Shown in pieces: positions 12,362 through 23,113 of a stretch of 64,000 nt of DNA. A program made the position numbers and the translations under genes. The stretch lies in the NCBI GenBank assembly GCA_037367355.1, contig CM074695.1, positions 2,542,001 through 2,606,000 of the forward strand, in the 5' to 3' direction. Origin of the DNA: Neoscytalidium dimidiatum (lineage: Eukaryota > Ascomycota > Dothideomycetes > Botryosphaeriales > Botryosphaeriaceae). Under the pieces are notes generated by a model. It searched no databases. It had not been told where the DNA came from and was given only the letters and a program-made list of their open reading frames with translations. The first letter of the stretch is position 1, and each line of letters begins with the position of its first letter.

Positions 12362-13122
12362 GTTGGGAAGAGATGCCTGCCGAGAGGGATGTGCGGGGCT
12401 AAGGCACCAAGGCGGAATTGTTGGCCGGCGCCACGACCCGACCATCATCAGCCTCAACACCACATCTCTACGACGCCTCTAGCTCCATAGCTGAATTATC
12501 ATCGAATGCTTCCCCCATCCACTCCCAGGAGTATATCATGCCAAGCGATGTGAAGCATCATGCCTCGACGGCAACAATGCTCCTCCCGGTAGTAACCCTG
12601 CATTCAGGCTCATGGATGTCCACAGAACATTCTCTGATCTCAAACCGACGAATCCCAGCACGGAAACCTCATCAAAGCGCTCATGCAGCACGCTGACACC
12701 ACGTTGGCCAACGCGGCGGGATTGCACAGGCCAGGATAACCTCGCCCCGTCTTTCATTCGGGCGTCGGGAATAAGAACTACGTCATCGCCCAAACGCGGC
12801 TCGAGACATGGCGACGACGCCATGACGCCCACCCACACCCAGTCCAGCTCCGGCTTCCTCGGTAGGTCGCCCGGCCGCATCTCAATTACGCATTCCATGG
12901 CTGCATGTCTAGGCCTAGTCTAAAGTCCCTGGCCCTCAGAGCTGGTCGAAAGCTCTCAGGGTCCCGTACAAAATGCTCTTATCACCAACCATTCTCCCCG
13001 TTTCACTCGACACCTTCCAGCAATTACATTCGCACTCCTGTCTCGGCACCATCAGCCCTCAGCAGGCCCTCCAAGCGAGCTTCACTTTTTTTAAAAAAAA
13101 AAATTAAATAAAGAAAGGAAAA
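12362..13122. other. Intergenic region, no convincing gene
   Basis: Several frames of about 100 codons overlap on both strands. One plus-strand stretch near 12660-12730 looks faintly protein-like (NLIKALMQHADTTLANAAG) but is cut by stops and may be a relic. An A-rich tract at 13091-13118 lies directly before the next ATG. Confidence 0.4.
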
Positions 13123-13866
13123 ATGACCACGACCGCCACTACCAGCACCGCCACGGCCCCAGAGCCAACCACACCCACCCGCACGACCAACGGCACGAAC
13201 AACACCAACGGCACGCACGACACCCCGACCGGCCGCCGCCCCCGCATCATCATGCTCCGCCGCCCCAGCGACCTCGGCGCTCTCACTCCGCCTCCGCCCA
13301 CCTTCTTCGAGGGCAAATGGCACATCACGCACTCCACCCTGCCCGTCTGGCGCGACAAGCGCAACGTGACCATCACCTACACCCTCTCTCCCTCCTCCCA
13401 ACCGCCTCTCACCCTCGACGACACCGTCGCCTTCCAGCCGCGATCGAGCCCCAAGACCAAGTCCGTCCGGGGCACGCAGTCGCCGCGCGACCCGGCCGGC
13501 AAGGGGACCGCGAGCTGGAACTGGCGGGGGAAGGGGCTGATCAAGGTGGCGAGCGCGCATTGGGAGGTGTTGGGGTGGGGAGGCGGGGGTGGGAAGGCAA
13601 AGGAGGAGGAGGAGAAGGACGAGGAAGAGGAAGGAGGAGGAGGAGGAGGAGGAGGAGGAGGAGGAGGCGATCAGTGGATGGTGACGTACTTCGCGAAGAC
13701 GGTGTTCACGCCGGAGGGGATGAACGTGTACAGTCGCCGGCCGGGCGGCACGAGCGAGGAGCTGCTGGAGGGGATCCGGACGGCGTTGGTCTCGACCGGG
13801 CATCCGAGCTTGGAGAGGCTGGCGGCGGAACTGTACGAGGTTGCGAGGGATGGAGATGGGGAGTGA
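13123..13866 (+). CDS. Conserved fungal protein, possibly calycin-like, with poly-Gly insert
   Basis: I do not know a proven function. The single exon encodes 247 residues. After a Thr-rich leader and RRPRIIMLRRPSDLG, the text FFEGKWHITHSTLPVWRDKRNVTITYTL looks like the first strands of a lipocalin/calycin-like beta barrel. Other strand-like pieces are GTASWNWRGKGLIKVASAHWEVLGW and WMVTYFAKTVFTPEGMNVYSR. A run of acidic residues then about 12 Gly (GGA/GGC repeats, about 13615-13670) sits in a probable loop. The ATG is preceded by an A-rich leader. The barrel assignment is inference. Confidence 0.7.
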   Translation: MTTTATTSTATAPEPTTPTRTTNGTNNTNGTHDTPTGRRPRIIMLRRPSDLGALTPPPPTFFEGKWHITHSTLPVWRDKRNVTITYTLSPSSQPPLTLDDTVAFQPRSSPKTKSVRGTQSPRDPAGKGTASWNWRGKGLIKVASAHWEVLGWGGGGGKAKEEEEKDEEEEGGGGGGGGGGGGDQWMVTYFAKTVFTPEGMNVYSRRPGGTSEELLEGIRTALVSTGHPSLERLAAELYEVARDGDGE

Positions 13867-14410
13867 GCGAGCGAGTTGCGCGGCGGACTGGAGGTATGGG
13901 GCTATGGCTGTGCACGAAGAGTTCTTCACGGCCGGCACTAAGCTAACGGAATTCGGCAATGTTTGGTTGCGAGCGTGGCTCTGATTGCTGCGATTGTCGG
14001 TTTGGGGGGGAGACATCATCACGAATGGCGTCCAGTCACAGTTTGAGCGCGACCTCAGATGGAACGTTTTACACTCAACTTAAGAGATGACTTGCCGTTG
14101 CATTATAGAATCCTCGTCAGGTCGTAATAATACTTATAGAGAAGAAGATACGAAGAAATGACAAAAAGAATAACGCTGCTCATAACGTCGGCGTCCATCT
14201 TCGCAGTACTTCCATCTAGACAACGATAACCGAAATGCTGTTCTGAATGCGCACGCACATTCAACGCCGACGAAAATGCCACCTCGTCAAACAATTCCAA
14301 AACGCCGTACAAAAAGACAACTGTAATCGCTAAAGGAGCACGGAACATATCAATACAATGAGAATCAAATACGGCCATCCCAACTCAACTGCTCCCACCC
14401 CAAAAGAAAA
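13867..14410. other. Intergenic region, no gene seen
   Basis: Convergent 3' flanks of the poly-Gly protein gene and the giant gene. AT content rises towards 14100-14380, as expected for 3' ends. Confidence 0.5.
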
Positions 14411-17400
14411 TCACGTCTTCAACAGCTTCTTCAACGGGCTGAAAATCCCGCCGCCACCACCACCCTTCGAATCCTCCTTCAGCTTCTCCTTCTCCCTCGA
14501 TGTCTTCCCACTGCTCCTATGATGCCGCTCACTCCTTTCTCTCTCCTTCTCCTTCTCCTTCTCCCTCTCCCTCTCTCCCTCCCTCCTCCTCTCCTTCCCC
14601 ACCGCCTCAGCCACACTATCTCTCCTCTTCTCTCTGTGCCTCTCCCTCTCTCTCTCCCTCTCCCTTTCCCTCTCACCCTCCTTCACCCTCCTCTCCCTAT
14701 GCCTCTCCTCAACCCCCTCGGCCTTGCTCCCCCTCCTCTCTCCCCTCCTCGCCCTCGCCTGCAACTCCTCCGCACTCCCCGCCTGCACCTTACTGTCCCG
14801 CCTCCGATGATGCTCCCTGACCTCTCCACTGCCACCACCGCTCCGATGCCCATGCCTCCCGCTGCTCCGATGCTCCGTCCTTCTCCTCCGCCGCTCGCTC
14901 GACCCGGCCCCGCTGCTATCCGCCTTCCCCGCGCTCCCCTCCGGCCCGACGTACTCGAACATCGAGTCGAAGCTCCTCTCCGGCAGCTCGTCGACGGGCG
15001 ACGGCATGGCCGCCGCCGCCGCGGGAGTCTCGGGTACGAACGGTGGCAGGACCGGATCCAGCATCTCGTCGACCATCATCGGGGGGACGGACGCCGCGGC
15101 GGCGGCGGCGGCGGCGGCAGCGGTGGCGGGAGAAGCGGCGGTGCTGCCGCTGCTCAGCGGCGGGGGCGTGGGCGGGTAGTCGCCGGCGCGGGAGGCGCGG
15201 CGCTCGGCCTTGCGGCGGCGGTGGCGCTCCTCCTCGCTGGGCGTGCGTTCGTGGGTGTGGTGATGGCGGCGGGTGGAAGACCGCTGAAGCTCGTCGACGG
15301 CGGCGGCGGCGGCGGCGGCAGGGGCACGCTCGCGGTCTTTGCCTTTGGGCCGCGTGACGCGGTCCTTGTCCCTGCTGCCGATGTTCGGAGAAGTGTTCGA
15401 GCGGGAGAAGAGACCGAGGCCCATGAAGCCTCCGCCGCTGATGCTCTGGCGCCTGTTCGGGCTGGTGGCGCGGGTGTGGGACTCGGTGTGGCTGCGGCGC
15501 GGACGCGCCGGCATGTCTGCGCCGCCACGTTCCCTCAGCTCTTTCGCCTCCATGGTTGGGGAAGGGAAGGCGTCTGGGATGGGCAGGTCGTTGGGATCGA
15601 CGGCGGAGGCGCGGCGTTCGCGCTCGCGATGCTTGCGTTCTTTGCGGCGCCGGCGATGCGCTTCCTCCTCGGCCTCCTCTTGCTTCTTAGCCGCCTCGTC
15701 GGCCTCCTTACGGGCCTTGTGCCTGCGCTTTCGCGCCTCTTCTTCCTCCTTCAAGCGCGCCTCTGCCTCCCTCTTGGCCTTGCGCTCCTCGTGCCGGCGA
15801 CGGCGATCGTCTTCGTCCTTCAGGCGCTGCTCCTCCTGCTCTGCGAGGCGGGCTTCCTCCTCCTTGCGCTCCTGCTCCGCCTGACGCCTCCTCCTTTCCT
15901 TCTTCCGTCTCTGCCTTCTCTCCTCCGAGTCTTCAGCGGCGTCGATGACGACGCGAGACGAGCGACGCTCCCTCCTCTCGTCGTCATATTCAGCAACTGT
16001 AGCCGACTGTCGCCTCAACCTGTGGTGCTCCCCGTCCCTATGTGACGACCGCATTTCCCCAAAGGGTGCGTGGCGGCCATGCCTGTCCTTGTCCTTGCTG
16101 GACGAGCTCTTTCCGCTTGACGTCTTCCCGCCGCTGGCATCGCTTAACCTACGCGGACGCGTGAATCCGTAGGGAGAAGAGGCCGACCCACGCCGCTTGC
16201 TCGCAGAGCTATCTAAGGGCGCGATCGGTTCTTCGTCTGCTGGAGCTGGCTCTACTTCTTTGGGTGAGTCATCCTCGGGTTTTGGCGCGGACGACTCAAT
16301 GATTTCACCAGGTGCTTCCATAGATGGGACATCATCTTCAGCGGGCAGTGGAGCGGCACCTTCACCCGCAACAGGGGCTGGCTCTTCGACAGCGGCGGGT
16401 GCCTCCTCAGTGGCCGGACCCGCTTCATCAGCGGGTGGAGCTTCTACGGCAGGCGGAGCGCCCTCTTCAGCAGTGGGGGGCTCTTCTTTGGCAACCGGAG
16501 CTTCCTCAGCGGGAGCTGGGGCCTCTTCAACGGGAGCCGGACTCTCCTCAACAGGCGCCGGACTCTCCTCAACAGGCGCCGGACTCTCTTCGACGGGTGC
16601 AGGTGTTTCTTCAGCAGACGCCGGAGCTTCTTCAGCAGGCGCTGGCGTTTCTTCAACAGGCGCCGGGGCTTCTTCAATAGGCGCCGGGGCTTCTTCGACC
16701 GGGGCCACGGTTTCTTCAGCCACAGGCGGGGCCTCTTCAACAGGAGCTGGAGCTTCTTCGACAGCAGCCTGCGGCTCTTCGGCAGCGGCGGGAGCCTCTT
16801 CGGCGGGCGGGGCATCGCTTTCAGCCGGCTTCTCTTCTTCGACAGGCAGTTCAGGATCGGAAGGAGGGCGAGGCCCGGCTTCTTCAGCTGCAGGAGCATC
16901 GCCGGCTCCGTCCCCGTTTGCCGTCTCGTCCTCGTTCTTTTCTTCAGCTACCGGTGCGTCAGCAGGCGGTGCCGCTTCTTCCGCCTTGTCCACCTCAGCA
17001 CCTTCCTTTGGCGGCTCTGAGACCTCTGTAGGTGCTGTAACTTCAGTGGCAGCGTCGCCACCGGAACCAGCATCTTCCGGTGCGGAACTTGCAGAAGATT
17101 CTGCTGGGCTCTCGCTGGGGACTTCCGCTGGTGGTTCTTCAGGCGTTTCAGCAGGAGCTGGAGGAGCGGCGCTCTCCTCCTCAATAGCTGCAGGCTCCGC
17201 CGGTGGCGCTTCGGTCGACGGTTCGCTGTCGCCGCCTGCTTTTGACGTGGGATCTTCAGTCGGGGGCTCCGGGGCGGGCGGTTCACCATCCCCAGCGACT
17301 GCGGCGCCGTTTTCAGGCTGATTTGCGTTCTCGGCCTCGGCAGGTGGGTCGCTACTGTCCACAGGCGGCTTGTTATCTGGTGGTTCATGGCTGTCCGGCG

Positions 17401-20400
17401 CCGGTGCGGGTGGATTGCTCTCCTCTGTTGTCTTGTCGCCGTCACCGCTTCCGGGATTATCCGCGGGCGATTCGGTGCTATCACCTCCCTTCTCGCCATC
17501 CTCTGCGCTCTCGCCTAATTCAATAGAAGCAGGAGGGTCGGAAGGAATAGCAGCGTCGTTGTTCTCTGCCACTTCCTCGCCTTCTTTGGGCTGAGGATCG
17601 CCGTCGGCCGGAGTGTCCGGAGAAGGACCTTCTGTGGTGGGTGGCTTTTCATCTGGGCTCTCCACGGGCGGTTGATTATCCTCGGCCTTACCCTCGCCAT
17701 CTATAGGAGCATCCGGACGCTTGGTGTCATCATCCGCCGGCCCATCCGTGGCTGTGTCCGCGGCAGAGGTTTCCTGTTTTTCTTGGGCCTCGGGGGTGGA
17801 GCCGCCCTCAGCGGCGACGGGAGAAGTATCTTGCTCAGGGTTTGAATTGTCCTCTGCGGCACCCTTTTCGTCCTCTGCCTTGGCATCTCCGCCTTCCAGG
17901 GGTTCGGACGCGGGTGCAGATGTCGCCTCAGTATCAGCGGGATTTTCCTTATTATTGGCTGGAGCCTCGCCGCCATCACCGTCAGGAGCTTCGGCCTTCT
18001 GGCTGTCTGGTTCCACAGGAGTATCCAAGGTCTCAGACTCCTTCTTCTCCTTATCGTTTTCATCGCTCTCGGGCTCATTCGTGCCGTCTGGGATTTCACT
18101 GCTGCCGGGATCTGGGCTTGCTTCTTCATTCGGGGTCGGCTCGGCCTGGCTAGCTCCTGTATTGCTTGGTTCAGAGATGTTTGCTGCGGCCACGTCTTCG
18201 CCTGTTTCACCAGAGGCTTCTTGGTCCTGATTAGGCTCGGGCTTCTCCTCCTCGGCCGGGGGCTGTGCAGTGGGCTGATCGGCAGGGCTGTCTTCAGTAG
18301 CCTTTTCTTCGTTACCTCCATCACTTGCGTCGGCATCAGCAACGGCGGCGGGTTCATCGCTAAATTATTGAAGTTAGCATTATCTTTTTTTAAATTCAAA
18401 ATATAGTCTCAGTGGAGTTCGTGCAACCTAAAGCCGGTAGCTGGAGGCTCATTCCGATTTTCTCCATGAACATCCTTCCGAGTTTTACCTCAAGTCGAGG
18501 GTGTATCTAGTACCGAGAAAGCATTAAAAAAAAGAGTAACATACCTTGCACCTGCTGAATCATCTTTCGGCTCGCCCTCTTCAACCCGGCCTTCCGGCGG
18601 TTGAGCCCCCTCAGCCTTACTTTCTTCAGCTGGGTTCTCTCCAGACTGGCCGTTATCAGGCTGCGCGGCATCCTCTGGAGAACCGGAACCCTCATCCTTC
18701 GCCTCTTGCGCACTCTGCTCGTCTCCCTTCTCAGCGTTCCCCTCCTCCCCAGCCTTCGCAGCGTCCACCTCCTCGCCCAGCTTCTCCGTCTCCTCCTCCA
18801 CCTTCTTCGCCATCTCCTCCTGCTCTTTGGCCTTGGCCTCTTCCTCCTCCCTAGCCTTCGCGGCCTCCGCGGCCGCCGCAGCCGCCTTTTCGGCCTTTTC
18901 CTTCTCCTTCCTTTCCCGTTCTTCCGCCTCTTTGCGCTCCTTCTCCTCCCTCATGACTTCCTCCATCACGCGGCGGTCTGACTCCGTGTACTGCTCTTCT
19001 TCTTCCTCTGGAGGCGGAGGTGGAGGAGAAGGCTCCTCGGCTACCTTCTCGGGTTCTTCGGCAGCTGGGGGCGTCGGAGTCGATTCCTCGGGCGCGGCGG
19101 CTGTCTCTTCCGTATTCGCTACAGCTTCGTTCTTGTCGCTGGCCTCGTCTGTCTTCTCGCCTTCTTCAGGCTGACCGGCCGTCTCTGGAGCAGCAGTGGC
19201 AGCAGCAGGTTCGCCGTCCGCCGGGGGATCAGGAGGCGGTTCGGACGTATGAGGATTATCGTTCGCGCCGCCGTCATCGGGAGTATCGTCGTTGGGAGTA
19301 TCCTGGCCAGCAGGCTCGCCAGAGTTTTCCTGAGGAGAAGCTTCCTGGCCGGGCGCGTCTTGGGCAGCACCCGAATCCTCAGGAGGGCCCTGCTCCGGTG
19401 CAGGCTCGCCTTCATCCCCTTCTTTAACGCCCTTTTCCTGTTCCGGCGCCGGAGAATTATCCTCAGCAACCGAATCCGGGACGCCATCGGCCTCGCCATC
19501 GGAGCTACCGTCCGCTTCGGAGTCGTCCTCTTCCTCCCCAGAGCCCCCCTCCTCGTCCTCAGCAGGCGCTGATTCCTGAACGGGCGGGGCGTCCGGCGCG
19601 CCGCCCTCAGCCGGCGGGGGCTCAGAAGGAGCATTGGCGCCCGGGCTGGACTCAACGACGGCTGGGTCACCAGCCTGCTCATCCTTCGCGGGGGCGGGTG
19701 CACTGCCGGCGTCGCCATTAGGATGTGCCTCCTCGCCGGCCGGTTCCTCAGGAGCCGCAGCCTCCGCAGGCTTTTCCTCAGTCGCAGCGGCTTGATCGCT
19801 GCCGTTCTCGTCTTCCCCCTCAGCCGAGGCATCTCCACCAGGGGTAGAAGCAACATCGCCGACCTTATCTTCCTCACCTGCCGGATTTTCATCGTTTTCT
19901 GGTGGGTCACCGCCTGCCTGGGCTTCCGTCGTCGAGGAGTCACCCTCGCCTTCACGCATCGATCCGTCCGCGGGGGCGGGCTCTGGATTCTCCGGCGCAT
20001 CGACGGGTGGCTCACCCGGATTGGCATCGGCAGTATCATTCTTTTCTTCACTTGCATGTTCATCACCGGTGCTGTCGGCTGGTGGAGCTGACGGTGTCTC
20101 GCTGCCATCTCCATCACCACCTCCCTCGGTAGGCGCAGTAGCGGGGTCGTCACTGCGAATGTCTCTTATTAGCATTGTTTCCTAAACCCGTTCGCAAAAG
20201 AACATACGCAGTAGTCTCCCGAGCGGCTCCAGCCGCCGCTTCATCCGCCCCATCACCCGCACCACCGTCAGGCGCACCCTCCCCACCGCCACCTTCCGCC
20301 GGCGGCTCCGGCGCCTCGACGAGCACCGCCGAAGAAGCGTCGCTCTGATCGGGCTCCACAGGCTCGAAATCCTCGCCATCACCATCCTCCTTGTTCGCAC

Positions 20401-22178
20401 CAGCTGGAGGGGGATCGGGCGCGGCTGGAGGTGGTGGTGGCTGGTCGTCGGCTTCTTCAGAGGGGATGTCAGGCTCGTTTGACTCAGCTGGAGGCGGAGG
20501 GTCAGGGGCGGCTGGTGGCGCGCCGTCGGTCTCTGGCGGCGGAGTGGGCTCGGCCTCGTCTGCTGGCGGAGCCGGTTCCTCAGGCTGCGTCTAGTTTGTT
20601 AGCGCATGGACGTCTTGCGAATAGTAAACGGTCGCGCGGGGAACGTACCTTCGGTGCATCCTCACCGCCGGCATTCGCAGCTGGAGTTTCTTCCTCCTTC
20701 GACTCTGAAGCTGGCTCAGGATTGCTGTCCTCGACGGGTGGATCTGAAGCAGGCGGATTGGCGTTGTCGCCCTCGCCTTCAGCTGCTTCAGGCACTGTAT
20801 CTGGGCTTGTGTCCTCGCTCGACGGACCTTCAGTAGCGTCAGGAGCTGTAGTGCCCTCTACCGGGGCATCAGGTTGATGATCGCTGGGCGCTGTGGGTTC
20901 CTCGTCTTTGCTCTCAGCTGCGGCGGGCGCATCCGTCGTATCTCCACTGGCGGCTTCAGCTTCCGGGCCAGGATTCCCACCTCCCTCGGTTGGTGGTTCG
21001 GGGACTGGAGGCGGCGGCGGCGGTGGTGATGATGTATTCTCTTCAGTCTCGCCCCCCTCTGGACTTTCGTTGGCTGGCGGTGGAGGGTCTGGTGGAGAAT
21101 CTGCATTCTCAGTATCACCCGATGGCGGCTCACATGGAGTTTCTGCAGCATCTGCTGGTGCAGGGTCAGGTGTATTCTGCTCGTCCTCGGCGGGCGGGGG
21201 CTCTGGGACTTCTGGAGGAGGTTCATTTGACTCATCGCTCGGGGGGCAATCTACAAAAGCCATGAACGATCAGTCGATGGGAATCATCGCCGTTATTACT
21301 TCATTTTGGAAACTCAGATATACCAAAGGGCCTACGAAACATTGGAATGAAATTGAGGTCCACTCACCTGCAGCCTCTGGGGCTTCCGGAGCTTCAGGAG
21401 GCGCATTTTCATTTTTCTCAGTGGACTCGGGCTCCGGAGGGTTGTCAGCAGCAGGCTCACCAGCCTCAGCTGGAGGGGGTTCAGGTGCCTCAGGAGGTGC
21501 ACCGCCATCCTCAGCCGCATTGTCCTCGCCTGGTGCCTCAGGCGCTGGTGGAGGCGGAGGAGGCTCGCTGGTTGGTTCAGGATCGGCCGGGGTGTCGTCC
21601 GTGGCACCGACATCAACGACGACCAAGTCCGCGTCATCCCCGCCGCCACCTTCACCCCCGGCATCCACAACCACGACGTCCCCGTCTCCCCCCTTCCCTT
21701 CTTCGCCCTTCTTCTCCTCTTTCTTACCTTTCTTCGGCTTCTTTACACTCTTCATCCGCGCCTCCATCTTCTTCTTCGCCTCCTCCTTCCTCTTCGCCTC
21801 CAGCTCCGCCCTCTTCTTCTTCTTCTCCGCCTCCTTCTCCTTCTGCCGCTCCAACGCCTTGATCTGGTCCGCCCTCGCCTTCTTCTCGGCCTCGGCCCGC
21901 GCCTTCGCCTTCTTCTCGGCCTCCAACCTCTTCTCCTCGCGCTTCTTGCGCTCCATCTCCGCCCGCTCCTTCTTCGTCGGCCCCTCGTGCAGCCGCACCA
22001 TCGGCGCCGGCTGCACCGTCTTGATCGCGACGGGCGGCGGCATGCGGGCGACCTTCTCCCCCTTCACCTTCCTCAGCGTTCCGCTCTTTGGGTCACGTAA
22101 GCCGTCTGGAAAATGCACGCTCTTCTCGCTGAGCACGGGCGATGATGAGGATGAGGGGAAGGAACGGGAAGAGAAGGG

Positions 22179-22209
<31 letters not shown>

Positions 22210-23113
22210 GGTGGTGAGATGGGCGCGAGGGGTGGAACTACCGTAGCTGATTCCGCTTCATCGCCTGGCATTGGCGCGGGAGGCGGCGGTGGAGGAGGAG
22301 GAGGGACGAGGTCTTCTCCGGCGATCGGCATCATTCCCGGGGGAGGCGGCGGCGGGACGATCACCACGCCGCCTTCGTCGTCGACGACTCCAGCCGGTCC
22401 TGGCGCAGGCGGAGGAGGCGGTGGCATGGGGACGTCGGGTAAGTCTGCTGTGGGAGGAGCGGGCGGAGGCGGGACGGGAATGGCGGGTGGCGCCGGCGGA
22501 ACGGGCGCTTCCGGTGCTGGTGGGATGTGGTTTGGATCGTCATTCTGCGAGGAGGTAGAGGCATCGTCAGCGGAGCAGACGGTGGGAGTGGCAGATTGGC
22601 CGTCGAAGTCGGCGTGAATGCTGCTACTTGCATCTGCTTTGGTTAGCGAGTTGCGTTGGGCTTGGCGTGGTCCGGATGCTTCTAGGTATGTTTACATTCA
22701 TGGTCATCATAATCGTCGTAGTCTTCATCATCATAACCCTCGTCGTCATAATCGGCGTATTGGTCTACTGGCTGCCCGGTCATCGCATAGTGCTGGCGAT
22801 CTGGGTTATAATTCCGTAACGTGGTCGAGTATGGATCTCTCCATCTCGAGAACGAAACCTGACTCAGATCGTACCGGACCAGCGGACGCGGCGTCGGCTC
22901 GGCCATTGGGCAGTGCCGTTGCGGCGGAGGCGGCGGCGGCGGCGGAGGAGGAGGCCAGAAGCTCTCGTGCACGCCCGGTCGAGGAGGAGGAGGAGCCGGG
23001 GCGGGAGGGAAGTGCGGATGGGAGAAAGAGTCCTCCCAGTCGGAATCTGAGCGAGACAGGGTCTTAGATCATGGCAAGCCACCGTGCGCCGGGCGAGGAA
23101 AGGCATTACCCAT
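14411..23113 (-). CDS. Giant (2720 aa) low-complexity, probably disordered protein, seven exons
   Basis: No recognised enzyme domain. Exons 23113-23110, 23046-22696, 22633-21368, 21250-20649, 20590-20208, 20152-18545 and 18359-14411 sum to 8163 bases and close in frame at every join. Exon 1 supplies only ATGG; the protein begins MDSDWEDSFSHPHFPP. Layout: Pro runs and a Tyr/Asp-rich patch (residues 1-118); FH1-like poly-Pro then a Lys/Glu/Arg helix-like stretch (119-540); long acidic Pro/Glu/Ala-rich tracts (541-1900) with another charged helix near the end of exon 6; 15 tandem seven-residue repeats of APAPVEE type (about 1927-2031); and a basic Ser/Arg/Glu tail with RERERE runs (about 2121-2720) ending GIFSPLKKLLKT. 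The acidic-to-basic polarity suggests a scaffold or condensate protein, for example like the disordered septal-pore proteins of filamentous ascomycetes. That link is a guess. Confidence 0.8.
16481..16795 (-). repeat. Fifteen tandem 21-bp units inside the giant gene
   Basis: Fifteen consecutive heptapeptides of type (A/S/T)PAPVEE are encoded in perfect phase over 315 bases. Three neighbouring SPAPVEE units are nearly identical at the DNA level, which suggests recent unit duplication. Confidence 0.85.

Noticed and set aside
12536..12923. Possible gene on either strand between the HET and poly-Gly genes
   Set aside because: Frames compete on both strands and the most protein-like plus-strand text is broken by stops; no splice model closes.
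13024..14022. Minus-strand open frame of 332 codons
   Set aside because: Opposite the well-supported 247-residue gene; Arg/Ser/Gly-rich with no conserved-looking text.
14519..17321. Plus-strand open frames of 508 and 374 codons
   Set aside because: Antisense of the repetitive last exon of the giant gene; composition follows from GAA/GCC-type codons on the other strand.
20893..22617. Plus-strand Ser/Gly-rich open frame of 574 codons
   Set aside because: It is the shadow of Pro/Glu/Ala-rich exons of the giant gene and would read through its introns.
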